5,857 nt of DNA, from the NCBI GenBank assembly GCA_046530735.1, contig JBHEQV010000048.1, positions 1 to 5,857 on the forward strand, read 5' to 3'. This DNA comes from Arsenophonus sp046530735 (lineage in GTDB: Bacteria; Pseudomonadota; Gammaproteobacteria; Enterobacterales; Enterobacteriaceae). A program made the position numbers and the translations under genes. Shown here piece by piece: positions 1-5,857 of the stretch (its first letter is position 1; each line of letters begins with the position of its first letter). The notes under the pieces are model-generated. The model was not told the DNA's origin. It was given only the letters and a program-made list of their open reading frames with translations, and did no database searches.

Positions 1-799
1 CAAGCAATACACTTACCTTTATTTCTTGACTGAAGGAATATGTCATTCTGTTAGGAAAGCTGATCAACTTTGTTGCTAGTTATATTGACGGTACTGCGCA
101 TAGATGTAATGAGCTCGTTGCGGTTGAAAATGCTTATCAATAGTCAAAAGAAAACTGGTGGCGAACTTCTTAATTGCCTATTAGTGTGTGACTTAACTGT
201 ATTTCAAGATTGCTACAGGAGACGGTGGTATTAGTTTTTTAATGCACTGCCAAGAGATATGTTCCCAGATACACAGTACAATGTTTTTGGGTGCATAAAA
301 TAGCTGATCTGCTAGCTTCATTCCTAAAAGACATGCAGCACCGAAGATTAATGATGAGATGCGGAAGATTTGGTTAGTAGAGAATTGTAATGCAGCTAAT
401 AAAACCTTTGTTGCTTTATTGATAAGGTTTTTAATGAAGCATTATCGTGCAGAGATAAAGAAGCTTGAAAAAATCGAAAAGAACACCTGGTATTCTACGG
501 CTTCACTATCAGGACACTATGGCGTCAAGGTAAGAACGAAAATATAATTGAATCAAATTTTATGACAGTAAGACTATGAAACTGAGACGCGAAACACTGT
601 GATTCAAGAAAACAACTCTTTTAATTCTATTTAAGCTAGCTCCGTTTTCTCAGAAAAGATAAAACTTACTAGGGGGATTTTGAGTTGCTGAACTTGATGA
701 CGTAAACAACATTCAATTTAATGGATGGAAAACAGATTTATGAAATATCAGAGTGAAAGGTATATTAACTGTCATATTTAGCAGATTTGATAATAACTT
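1..799 (+). mobile_element. IS256-family element remnant, copy A (3' part; cut by window edge)
   Basis: This is the distal part of a degenerate IS256-family insertion sequence whose transposase reads rightward. It begins at the window edge inside the catalytic domain and runs to a terminal sequence near 781-799 (cagatttgataataactt) that matches the outer ends of copies B and C in this window. The same sequence reappears in opposite orientation at 5051-5857 and in the distal half of 1735-3130, and the homology stops at the same place in all three, which defines the element's end to within about five bases. The other end lies outside the window, so no target-site duplication can be tested. The copy cannot transpose by itself because its reading frame is broken. 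Confidence 0.88.
20..745 (+). pseudogene. IS256-family transposase fragment (C-terminal part), frameshifted
   Basis: Frame-by-frame reading recovers the IS256-type DDE transposase in order. A trace of the WADGIHF block is near 25-45 (read as LTEGIC, the catalytic Asp apparently changed to Glu). ADQLCC follows near 60-80, then DGTAHRCNELVAVENAY near 88-138. A GDGG core with the second Asp codon at 221-223 follows, then ALPRDMFPDTQ and CFWVHKIADLL (family: VFPDTRHQRCWVHKIANVL) near 245-315. The ANKTFVALL helix region is near 393-420, then FYGF, and NIIES with the catalytic Glu codon at 550-552. FKLAPFSQKR and a terminal VNNIQFNGWK follow to about 730. Several frame changes and in-frame stops separate these blocks. 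A 62-codon open stretch at 359-547 belongs to this fragment and is not a separate gene. Confidence 0.86.
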
Positions 800-1039
800 G
801 TTACCTAATGATGGAGGCTAATCCTTATGATATTTCCCCTCAGCGTATATCGCTCAATAGCGATATTACAATAAATAGAGCTTGACTACGAGTCGAGACG
901 TCTTTAATCTAAAAAATAATCTAGACTAAACACCTATTTTATTTTCTGAATCAGTTAATTTATATCCATTAGTTATTATTTTATTTGTCATGGTCTTTAA
1001 ATATTTTTAAACGTATTTTTCAATTCCATTGTCAACGTC
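800..1039. other. Non-coding gap between IS copy A and the bcp remnant
   Basis: I recognise no gene on either strand of this 240-base AT-rich stretch; all frames have frequent stops. In relatives lacking the hyf operon the gene beyond bcp can be perM, but I could not read any PerM-like sequence here. The only structures seen are two small inverted repeats. One has 8-base arms at 847-854 and 859-866. The other has 7-base arms at 881-887 and 891-897, with one position that would be a G-U pair in RNA. Neither has a convincing following T-run, so I do not call them terminators. Confidence 0.5.
847..866. repeat. Short perfect inverted repeat (8-bp stem, 4-nt loop)
   Basis: The arms atatcgct and agcgatat are exact reverse complements separated by caat. 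A weaker hairpin (cttgact / agtcgag around a 3-base loop) follows 15 bases later. Together they lie 48-98 bases past the end of IS copy A and about 140 bases beyond the 3' end of the bcp remnant. There is no T-tract typical of a rho-independent terminator. A relic terminator, an RNA hairpin or chance are all possible. Confidence 0.4.
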
Positions 1040-1505
1040 AATTGACGAGTGTTAAGATAATTTAGTTTAATTTGATGATGATCGCTAGTTTTAAATTCAT
1101 CAAACACATGCTCAATATCATTTTTTCTATTAATCAGAAAACTAATGCGATGAATTTTATTAAATGTTTCCCCATAAACTGCTTTACACTCATACACAGA
1201 ATTTTTCTGCTACTTCGTGCTTATAATCCGGTAATAATGTATAATTTAGCATTTCTTTTCAGTGAAACATAACAGATTTCTAGCTTATCAATACTTGTAC
1301 CAAAAAACTACAATATTAATTTCTTTTAATTTATTCATCTCGTCATGTAATCTACAAGGTAATATCGTACAGCCAGACGTCATTGCTTTAGGATAAAAAT
1401 AAATTAAAATTTGTGACCAAACTAATCAGCTAAATTGATTACTTCGCCTTCTTGGTCAGTAAGGCTAAATTGATGGACCTTATCTCCGAATTTTAATGGG
1501 CTCAT
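1040..1505 (-). pseudogene. bcp: bcp remnant: thiol peroxidase (peroxiredoxin), inactivated
   Basis: Bcp is a cytoplasmic thioredoxin-dependent peroxiredoxin of about 156 residues that reduces peroxides. Reading leftward from an ATG at 1505 gives MSPLKFGDKVHQFSLTDQEG, closely matching the E. coli start (MNPLKAGDIAPKFSLPDQDG). After an in-frame stop and frameshifts, the active-site block reads PKAMTSGCT, with the peroxidatic Cys codon at 1369-1371, followed by PCRLHDEMNKLKEINIVV, in which the resolving Cys is also retained. The C-terminal part is still open (TFNKIHRISFLI ... IEHVFDEFKTSDHHQIKLNYL, about 1160-1054). Homology ends near 1040. At least three lesions prevent a full product, so this is a pseudogene despite its good local similarity. 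It keeps its ancestral place divergent from dapA. Confidence in the identity is high. Confidence 0.93.
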
Positions 1506-1512
1506 TAAATTT

Positions 1513-1517
1513 TCTCC
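1513..1517 (-). promoter_or_regulatory. Relic ribosome-binding site of bcp
   Basis: On the minus strand GGAGA lies seven bases before the ATG at 1505. It supports that ATG as the original bcp start, and the downstream residues match the family from the first codon. Confidence 0.6.
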
Positions 1518-1553
1518 ATTTAATTCTAGATATTATTGCGATTTACTACAATG

Positions 1554-1620
1554 CTAATTGTTCCTTAGATATTTAATTTCTACATAATTATTTAAATCTA
1601 TTTTTGTTAATTCATTTACT
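1554..1620 (-). pseudogene. Possible trace of the gcvR C-terminus
   Basis: In E. coli, gcvR (regulator of the glycine cleavage system) lies between dapA and bcp and is co-directional with bcp. Here only about 160 bases separate the bcp start from the dapA start, far too little for the usual gene of about 570 bp. A minus-strand open stretch ending in a stop at 1554-1556 reads VNELTKIDLNNYVEIKYLRNN. It weakly resembles the GcvR tail (TELNAQGSINVVNY) and is in the expected place and orientation. The similarity is too short to be sure; it could be plain intergenic sequence. Confidence 0.25.
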
Positions 1621-1667
1621 ATCATCAATAAGACTTTAAGAATTTATATAAATTTAAGTTATTCATC

Positions 1668-1734
1668 ATATTTGTTTGTTACTGGTTGTATTTTTGATAT
1701 CAGTTAGGCTAGATTGAAGTTATGAATGATAAAT
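1668..1734 (+). pseudogene. dapA: dapA remnant, 5' end (first ~19 codons), cut by IS copy B
   Basis: The sequence reads VTGCIFDIS from 1678, in place of the DapA start FTGSIVAIV, followed by a degraded stretch ending in bases that resemble codons for DEKGN. The start codon is gone (ata at about 1668-1670) and a frameshift lies at codons 2-3. The next DapA residues (RASLKKLIDYH) can be recovered only on the far side of the IS, just after 3131. This indicates that the element interrupted dapA near codon 19-20. Alone this short match would be weak; the position and the continuation after the IS support it. Confidence 0.65.
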
Positions 1735-3130
1735 AGAGTTATTAGTAAATCTAGTGTATGTGGTGCATTAGGCTACATTTTACTATAAAATTTCATGAAT
1801 CTTTTTTCTATCCTTAAATTGGACCTTATTTGCTACCAATGGTTAACCAGGCTAAATCCTATTAGGCGGTACATATTTTTTGAGCAGACTATATCCATTT
1901 CTATAAATCCCATTAAAATAGTTTTCTAACTAATAGTGTTTCATGTGGCAGATCCATTAGCCTCACACAGTCGCAAAAACCGATTCAATTGAATTCATTA
2001 TTCTTATAATGTCCAGTGCACTAATTTGAAGCCGTAGAATGCTGGCGTTTTTTCGATTTTTTCAAGCTTCTTCATCGCTACAAGATGATACTTCGTTGAA
2101 AACCTTACCAACAAAGTATCAAGGGATTTATTAGCACCATCATAGCTCTCTTTACTAACCAAAGCTTCTATAGGTTAAATTTTAACTTTTGATTACATGC
2201 CTTTTTTTAGTCAAGCCAGCACATCAGCTATTTGTGCAGTTAATAGCGTTAGTGCTATATGTCCATAAATATCTTTGCAATTGTATTCACAAAACTTAAG
2301 GGTACTTATCTCTCCAATAGAAAGATTGAAGATACTGTTAAACTACGCGATCGTAGTCAATCCAGAAGTTAAGCCCAGTTTCATTCTGACTCTCGATAAG
2401 CATCTTCGAGTATAATGAGCTCCTTAATGTCAATGCGCAGTGAAGCCAATAATAAGCAGCAGGTAAAAACGATCAGCTGCCTGACGAGCGGCATTTCCCA
2501 TCATCTCAGAAAAATAAAGACAGGGTATATCGCTTAAATCAAACAAGACAGAATTTTATTTACTCTTCAAGCTATTACTGTTTCAATCTGCTTATGGTTC
2601 TGGCAGAGAAGATTATCTGCCTTTTATCGAAAATCATTTTAGGCAGCTTCGTAAAAATTACCGGTGGATTATCTTTACAGGTACAGGCATGACATAACTA
2701 TTTGCTGCTTTTATACGTTTCAGATTAAGACAGTAGCAATGAGCTATTGAAGGATATTCTAGTTGCGATGGTTAATTTCTAACCTTAGTCACTTTAATCT
2801 CAACATCGCCAATACCCGTCTTCTAGGTTTACTATGACAAATAACTGTTACGAACAAAGATAGATAACGCCTATCAATAAAGACGTCGTTGATCACCTTT
2901 TGCAGCATGGTTTCGAGCTTAGCCTCAACAAGAGTCGTTATCAGTTACCATACTACTGATTACGGATGCGTTCATACAAGAAATAAAGCTAATATCTGGT
3001 TTCGTGAATACCTGTAGAGTAAACTTTTTATGCTATATCATCTCTATGAGATTGAAATTACATATAAAATTAATTATTAGGATACAGCAGTATCTCAAAA
3101 ATCACATACACTAGAGATGAGCATAACTCT
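1735..3130 (-). mobile_element. IS256-family element, copy B, nearly full length, inserted in dapA
   Basis: This is the only copy with both ends inside the window. The terminal inverted repeats are about 28 bases, at 1735-1762 and 3103-3130, matching at 22 of 28 positions (outer agagttat and inner tctagtgtatgtg identical). The length of about 1.4 kb suits an IS256-family element with one transposase of about 400 residues, here on the minus strand. The flanks carry a possible degenerate 9-base target duplication, atgataaat at 1726-1734 and aagataagt at 3135-3143 (7 of 9). It is offset four bases from the left-end repeat, so it is only suggestive. dapA sequence continues on both sides. The element is long dead: the transposase is full of stops and frameshifts. 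Confidence 0.88.
1790..3000 (-). pseudogene. IS256-family transposase, full-span pseudogene
   Basis: Blocks of the family can be read leftward on the minus strand. KTGIGDVEIKVTKVRN (about 2823-2776) is the conserved N-terminal strand region. Traces of the LPPYLKR segment come next, followed by STGNFYEA and FSARTISRLKQ (about 2675-2590). AADRF and LLLIIGFTAH follow near the first catalytic segment, and then remnants of the QRCWVHK region (AQIADVLA). SYDGANKSLDTLLVRF is near 2140-2100, then FYGF. NSIESVFATV has the catalytic Glu codon at 1984-1986. The last recognisable block is VQFKDRKKIH near 1820-1800. Stops and frame changes throughout exclude an active enzyme. The N-terminal boundary near 3000 is approximate. 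Unlike copies A and C, this copy covers the whole protein. Confidence 0.82.
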
Positions 3131-3940
3131 TAAAAAGATAAGTTTAATCTAAGAAAAGTTGATTGGATTATCATGTTAATGATATCAGAACTGGAAAATC
3201 AGCAATACTTAATTATATTTAGCAGTTAGATGTAGTATTGACTACATTAGAATATCCTGATAGCAAAATTCTAATTATTGTAAGCAGTAGATTTAATGCC
3301 ACTAAATAATCTATTATAAAATAAATCTTTAGAAGACTGGGTGCTGTTACTTGTCTAGCGTTAATATCTTACTAGAATAAACTTTCACAAGAAGAACCTT
3401 ATCAGAATTTTAAATCTATTATCAAATAAACCAATTTATCGAAAATCTTATATAATATTTCTTCGCGCACCGTATATCATTTATTGCCTATGACAGTTAT
3501 TAGATTAGAAAAGTTAAGTAATATTATTACTTCTCTTAAAAAGTCCAGAGGTGATTTAAGTTGTATGGATCACATTCATAAATTAATTAATATTAAAATT
3601 TTATTTAACAAAATGATGCAATTGAGTTAGAATTCTGCTATTAAATATTAGATGCAATAGTAATTTCAGTAACAATCAATATTGCCACAATTTAATAGCT
3701 GAAATACGCAAGTTAGTTTTAATAAAAAAGTATACTGAAGTGCATAAGTTAAATTATTAACTAAGTAAATTGAATCATAAATTATTTATCTAGCCTAATT
3801 CCATTTCAATTAAATTGAACCTGACATCAGAGCTAGAACTTATTAAAGTTGATACATTAGATACCGATAACACAATTAATATTGACCAGCCAGATCGCGG
3901 CAGAAAAGATACTAAAGATCGCTAATTTACAAAAAATTTA
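3131..3940 (+). pseudogene. dapA: dapA remnant, main part: 4-hydroxy-tetrahydrodipicolinate synthase
   Basis: DapA condenses pyruvate with aspartate semialdehyde, the first committed step to diaminopimelate and lysine; the usual length is about 292 residues. Aligned by eye to E. coli DapA, the + strand keeps the following blocks. SLKKLIDYH traces lie at about 3140-3175, and DVVLTTLEYPDSKILII from 3229 (E. coli DVVMMTLDLADGRIPVI). SQEEPYQNFKSI precedes ILYNISSRT at 3445-3471 (E. coli ILYNVPSRT; active-site Tyr codon at 3451-3453). LEKLSNII then leads into a blurred Schiff-base Lys region near 3538. DAIVISVTINIA is at 3651-3686 (GHGVISVTANVA), LIPFQLN at about 3796-3816 (NPIPVKW), and a C-terminal DTL ... 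GRK ... segment ends near 3920-3940. More than ten stops (for example taa at 3307-3309) and frameshifts show long inactivation. bamC follows within about 10-30 bases, as in the E. coli dapA-bamC operon. Confidence 0.93.
3849..3876 (+). promoter_or_regulatory. Weak candidate sigma-70 promoter for bamC
   Basis: TTGATA (3849-3854, 5 of 6 to TTGACA) is followed after 16 bases by CACAAT (3871-3876, 4 of 6 to TATAAT), about 75-100 bases before the bamC start and inside the dapA remnant. Since dapA is split by an IS and decayed, bamC probably needs a promoter in this region. In such AT-rich DNA matches of this quality are common by chance, so this is only a candidate. Confidence 0.22.
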
Positions 3941-3944
3941 GGGA
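3940..3944 (+). promoter_or_regulatory. Ribosome-binding site of bamC
   Basis: AGGGA lies five bases before the ATG at 3950. It supports this start, which also places the lipoprotein signal peptide correctly at the N-terminus. Confidence 0.7.
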
Positions 3945-3949
3945 AATTA

Positions 3950-4999
3950 ATGGCAACATTATTGCACAAATCAAAGCTTATTAAGCTTGCAGTACTGTCA
4001 TTTTCTGTACTTTTGGTAACTTGTACGAGTAACCAACGTTATAAGCGTCAAGTTAATAGTGACGAATTATATTTAAATATACCTCCGTTAAAAAATTTAA
4101 CGATTCCTAAAGGAATATCATTACCGTTACAAAACGATGAATATCATATTCCATCAGTTAATAAAAATGGTGCTGTAGGTAAAGCATTAGATATTCGCCC
4201 TCCTATTCAAATACTTTCGTTACTTAGTGATACCAATACCGAAAATAGTCTAACAGCGAGTCGTTTATTTTTAAGTAACACGGCTGAAAACAGTGCACTT
4301 TGGCCGAAAATTAACGCTATTTTTCAACAAAAAATGATTAAAATAAGACAAAAAAATGATCTTGATCAATCCTTAATTACAGATTGGATTACCTGGCCAC
4401 GAGGAGATGAAGATATTCCTATACAAACTCGGCAAAAAACTCAGCTAGATCAAAAAAATAATAAAATTATTATCACAATAACTAATGAAGGTATAAGACA
4501 GGGTGAAGAGAATATCATCGATCCTGTAGAAATACAACGCTATAATGTTTTAATGTTAAATGAACTAATTGTTTCAATCAATAAACTACGTAATACCAGA
4601 ACCAGTTCTGGTGTCAAAGGTAATTATGCTATTATTGATGTACAAACTAACAATGATAACAGTGGATTACCTCAAATCATTGTGCGTGCGCCTTATGATA
4701 TTGTTTGGAATAAATTACCATCAATCCTTGAAAGCATTGGTATGCAAGTTAGTGATCGTAATCATTTCACGGGATCAATTAACATTACTTATAATGGTAT
4801 GAATGATAGTGATTTTCAAACGATTGGTGTCAATAATTCAACTATAGAAAAGGGTAGTTATAAACTACAAGTTGGGGATATAAATAATCATACTAGTCTG
4901 CAATTTATGACGGAAAAAGGGGCAACCTTAACACAAAAACAAAATGATGAAATGGTCACGATATTAAAAGTGATACTTAGTAAAGTAAACAATAATTAG
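3950..4999 (+). CDS. bamC: Outer membrane protein assembly factor BamC (lipoprotein)
   Basis: BamC (formerly NlpB) is a lipoprotein of the BAM complex (BamABCDE), which inserts beta-barrel proteins into the outer membrane; it binds BamD through its unstructured N-terminal segment. The 349-residue product is close to the E. coli length (344) and aligns from end to end. Residues 1-24 form a lipoprotein signal peptide (KSKLIK, then a hydrophobic stretch) with lipobox LVTC and the lipidated Cys at 25. RYKRQVNSDELYL and GAVGKALDIRPP are the conserved N-terminal BamD-binding segment. ALWPKINAIFQQK and LITDWITWPR mark the first helix-grip domain. The second domain includes GLPQIIVRAPYDIVWNKLPSILESIGMQVSD (shown in parts: GLPQIIVRAP, DIVWNKLP), GSYKLQVGDINNHTSLQF and TLTQKQND. 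No internal stop or frameshift is seen. It lies downstream of dapA as in E. coli, but dapA is dead and purC is not the next gene. Several A6-A7 runs within the gene are possible slippage sites. Identity is near certain. Confidence 0.98.
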   Translation: MATLLHKSKLIKLAVLSFSVLLVTCTSNQRYKRQVNSDELYLNIPPLKNLTIPKGISLPLQNDEYHIPSVNKNGAVGKALDIRPPIQILSLLSDTNTENSLTASRLFLSNTAENSALWPKINAIFQQKMIKIRQKNDLDQSLITDWITWPRGDEDIPIQTRQKTQLDQKNNKIIITITNEGIRQGEENIIDPVEIQRYNVLMLNELIVSINKLRNTRTSSGVKGNYAIIDVQTNNDNSGLPQIIVRAPYDIVWNKLPSILESIGMQVSDRNHFTGSINITYNGMNDSDFQTIGVNNSTIEKGSYKLQVGDINNHTSLQFMTEKGATLTQKQNDEMVTILKVILSKVNNN

Positions 5000-5050
5000 T
5001 TAATAAAACTGAGTTTACTATAATTAACTATAACATTAGTTATATAAACA
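5000..5050. other. Short spacer after bamC with a weak AT hairpin
   Basis: Between the bamC stop and IS copy C there are 51 AT-rich bases. They contain a six-base inverted repeat (taacta at 5025-5030, tagtta at 5037-5042) with a six-base loop. The stem is all but one pair A-T and lacks a T-run, so it is a poor terminator candidate. purC, which follows bamC in E. coli, is not here. Confidence 0.4.
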
Positions 5051-5857
5051 AGAGTTATTAGCAAATCTGGTGTATAGACGTCAAGCAAGATATGTTCTCA
5101 CTCTGATATTTTGTTAAGCTGCTCTCCATCCTTAAATTGAATGTTGTTTACAACCAGAGCCAAGACCTTAAAACTTACTTAGATGGTTCCAGATATTTTA
5201 AGCAGATGGGGATCAGCTTGAATACTTTTGAAAGAGTTGTTTTTCTTAAATTATTCAGTGCTTCACTCGTCGGATTCTTATCCTCACACTGTCGTAAAAT
5301 CTGATTCAATCAAATTTATCGTTGTTATTGACGCCACAGTGCGCTGACGTGTCGTTATAGAATAGCAGAGTTATTTTTGATTATTCTCTATCATCCTTTA
5401 TCACTGGAATAATACTTTATTAAAAATTTTGCTAATAAAGCATCAAAGGTTTTGTTAGCAACATTACAACTCTCTTCTAACAATACTCCTCTCCGCATAC
5501 AACCATTAATCTTCTGTGCTGTATACCTTTGAGGGAAGGAAGCTTAGCACATCAGCTATTTTATGCATCCAACAACATTGGTGTTGCGTGTCCAGAAATA
5601 TCTTTGTCATTGTACTCCAAAACTATTCTTACCGTCTTCCGTAGTAATCCTGAGAATATAGTTAAGTCAACGCACTAGCGGCAAATTAAGAAGTTCAGCC
5701 CAGTGCGCTTCTGACTCTTAATAAGCATCTTCTACTGCAGCTAGCTCCTTACATCTACGCGCAGTACCGTCAATATAACTAGCAACAAAGTTGATCAGCT
5801 TTCCTAACAGAATGACATATTCCTTCAGTCAAGAAATAAAGGTAAGTGTATTGCTTG
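5051..5857 (-). mobile_element. IS256-family element remnant, copy C (3' part; cut by window edge)
   Basis: This is the distal part of a third degenerate IS256-family element, with the transposase reading leftward. Its outer end at about 5051 (agagttattagcaaatct) matches the ends of copies A and B. It runs to the right window edge and is homologous over its whole length to copy A in inverted orientation and to the distal half of copy B in direct orientation. Its last 99 bases are the exact reverse complement of bases 1-99, whereas the adjoining 59 bases differ from copy A at 13 positions. The element begins 52 bases after the bamC stop, where purC would be expected. Confidence 0.88.
5115..5838 (-). 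pseudogene. IS256-family transposase fragment (C-terminal part), frameshifted
   Basis: Read leftward, this covers the same portion of the protein as copy A. It holds the ADQLCC region near the right edge, remnants of the HKIADVL region near 5560, and NVANKTFDALLAKFL near 5475-5430. NLIESDFTTV has the catalytic Glu codon at 5305-5307, and the terminal VNNIQFKDGEQL is near 5145-5110. In-frame stops, for example after TTV and inside the loop following KFL, and several frame changes show it is inactive. The N-terminal half would lie beyond the window. Confidence 0.84.

Noticed and set aside
1..99. 99-base terminal inverted repeats as ends of a linear plasmid, phage or hairpin telomere
   Set aside because: The repeats lie within transposase coding sequence of an IS and not at an element end, and the homology continues in diverged form for about 800 bases. 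IS copies plus contig ends explain it better.
359..547. 62-codon open frame as a separate small gene
   Set aside because: Its residues (ANKTFVALL and neighbours) match the IS256-family transposase in copy A, so it is part of a pseudogene.
997..1197. 66-codon minus-strand open frame as a stand-alone gene
   Set aside because: Its first two thirds are the C-terminal third of Bcp, and the upstream parts of Bcp are present in other frames; it is a pseudogene fragment.
1072..1272. 66-codon open frame on the + strand
   Set aside because: It is antisense to the bcp remnant; the opposite strand carries clear Bcp similarity and this frame resembles nothing.
3131..3940. Long AT-rich region upstream of bamC as a novel non-coding or regulatory locus
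   Set aside because: Reading all three frames recovers DapA blocks in the correct order, so it is a degraded dapA.
4569..4802. 77-codon open frame on the + strand inside bamC
   Set aside because: It is an out-of-frame shadow of bamC, without its own ribosome-binding site or recognisable protein sequence.
1..5857. Composite transposon: two inverted IS256-family copies carrying bcp, dapA and bamC as cargo
   Set aside because: The enclosed genes keep the ancestral enterobacterial chromosomal order and the IS copies are diverged and dead, so the block is resident DNA.

Overview
The window looks like a decayed stretch of chromosome from an AT-rich gammaproteobacterium (Enterobacterales), most likely a host-restricted insect symbiont. 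This is inferred from three things: one intact enterobacterial gene, several gene remnants still in E. coli-like order, and worn-out insertion sequences filling most of the rest. Only bamC (1050 bp, about 18% of the window) is a convincing intact coding sequence.

Layout from left to right. Bases 1-799 are the distal part of an IS256-family element, transposase on the + strand, cut by the window edge. Bases 800-1039 hold nothing recognisable except two small hairpins. Bases about 1040-1505 (minus strand) are a bcp (thiol peroxidase) pseudogene with its ribosome-binding site still visible. Bases 1506-1667 are spacer, perhaps with a trace of gcvR. Bases about 1668-1734 are the first codons of a dapA pseudogene. 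Bases about 1735-3130 are a nearly full-length but dead IS256-family element inserted in dapA. Bases 3131 to about 3940 are the rest of dapA, full of stops and frameshifts. Bases 3950-4999 are intact bamC. Bases 5000-5050 are a short spacer, and 5051-5857 is a third IS256-family copy, transposase on the minus strand, cut by the right window edge.

In E. coli the order is bcp - gcvR - dapA - bamC - purC, with dapA-bamC divergent from gcvR-bcp. Here bcp, dapA and bamC keep order and orientation, gcvR is essentially gone, and the usual position of purC is taken by an IS. The locus is therefore an ancestral core-genome block eroded in place, not an imported cassette. dapA (first committed step of DAP/lysine synthesis) and bcp (peroxide defence) are dead. 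bamC, encoding a lipoprotein of the outer-membrane BAM complex, has been kept and must now be expressed without an intact upstream operon partner.

The first 99 bases are the exact reverse complement of the last 99, while the IS arms just inside them differ at 13 of the next 59 positions. The abrupt switch, at a length commonly used as an assembly k-mer, suggests that the window is a whole contig ending in shared repeat k-mers, although gene conversion is possible. I found no convincing new biological system.
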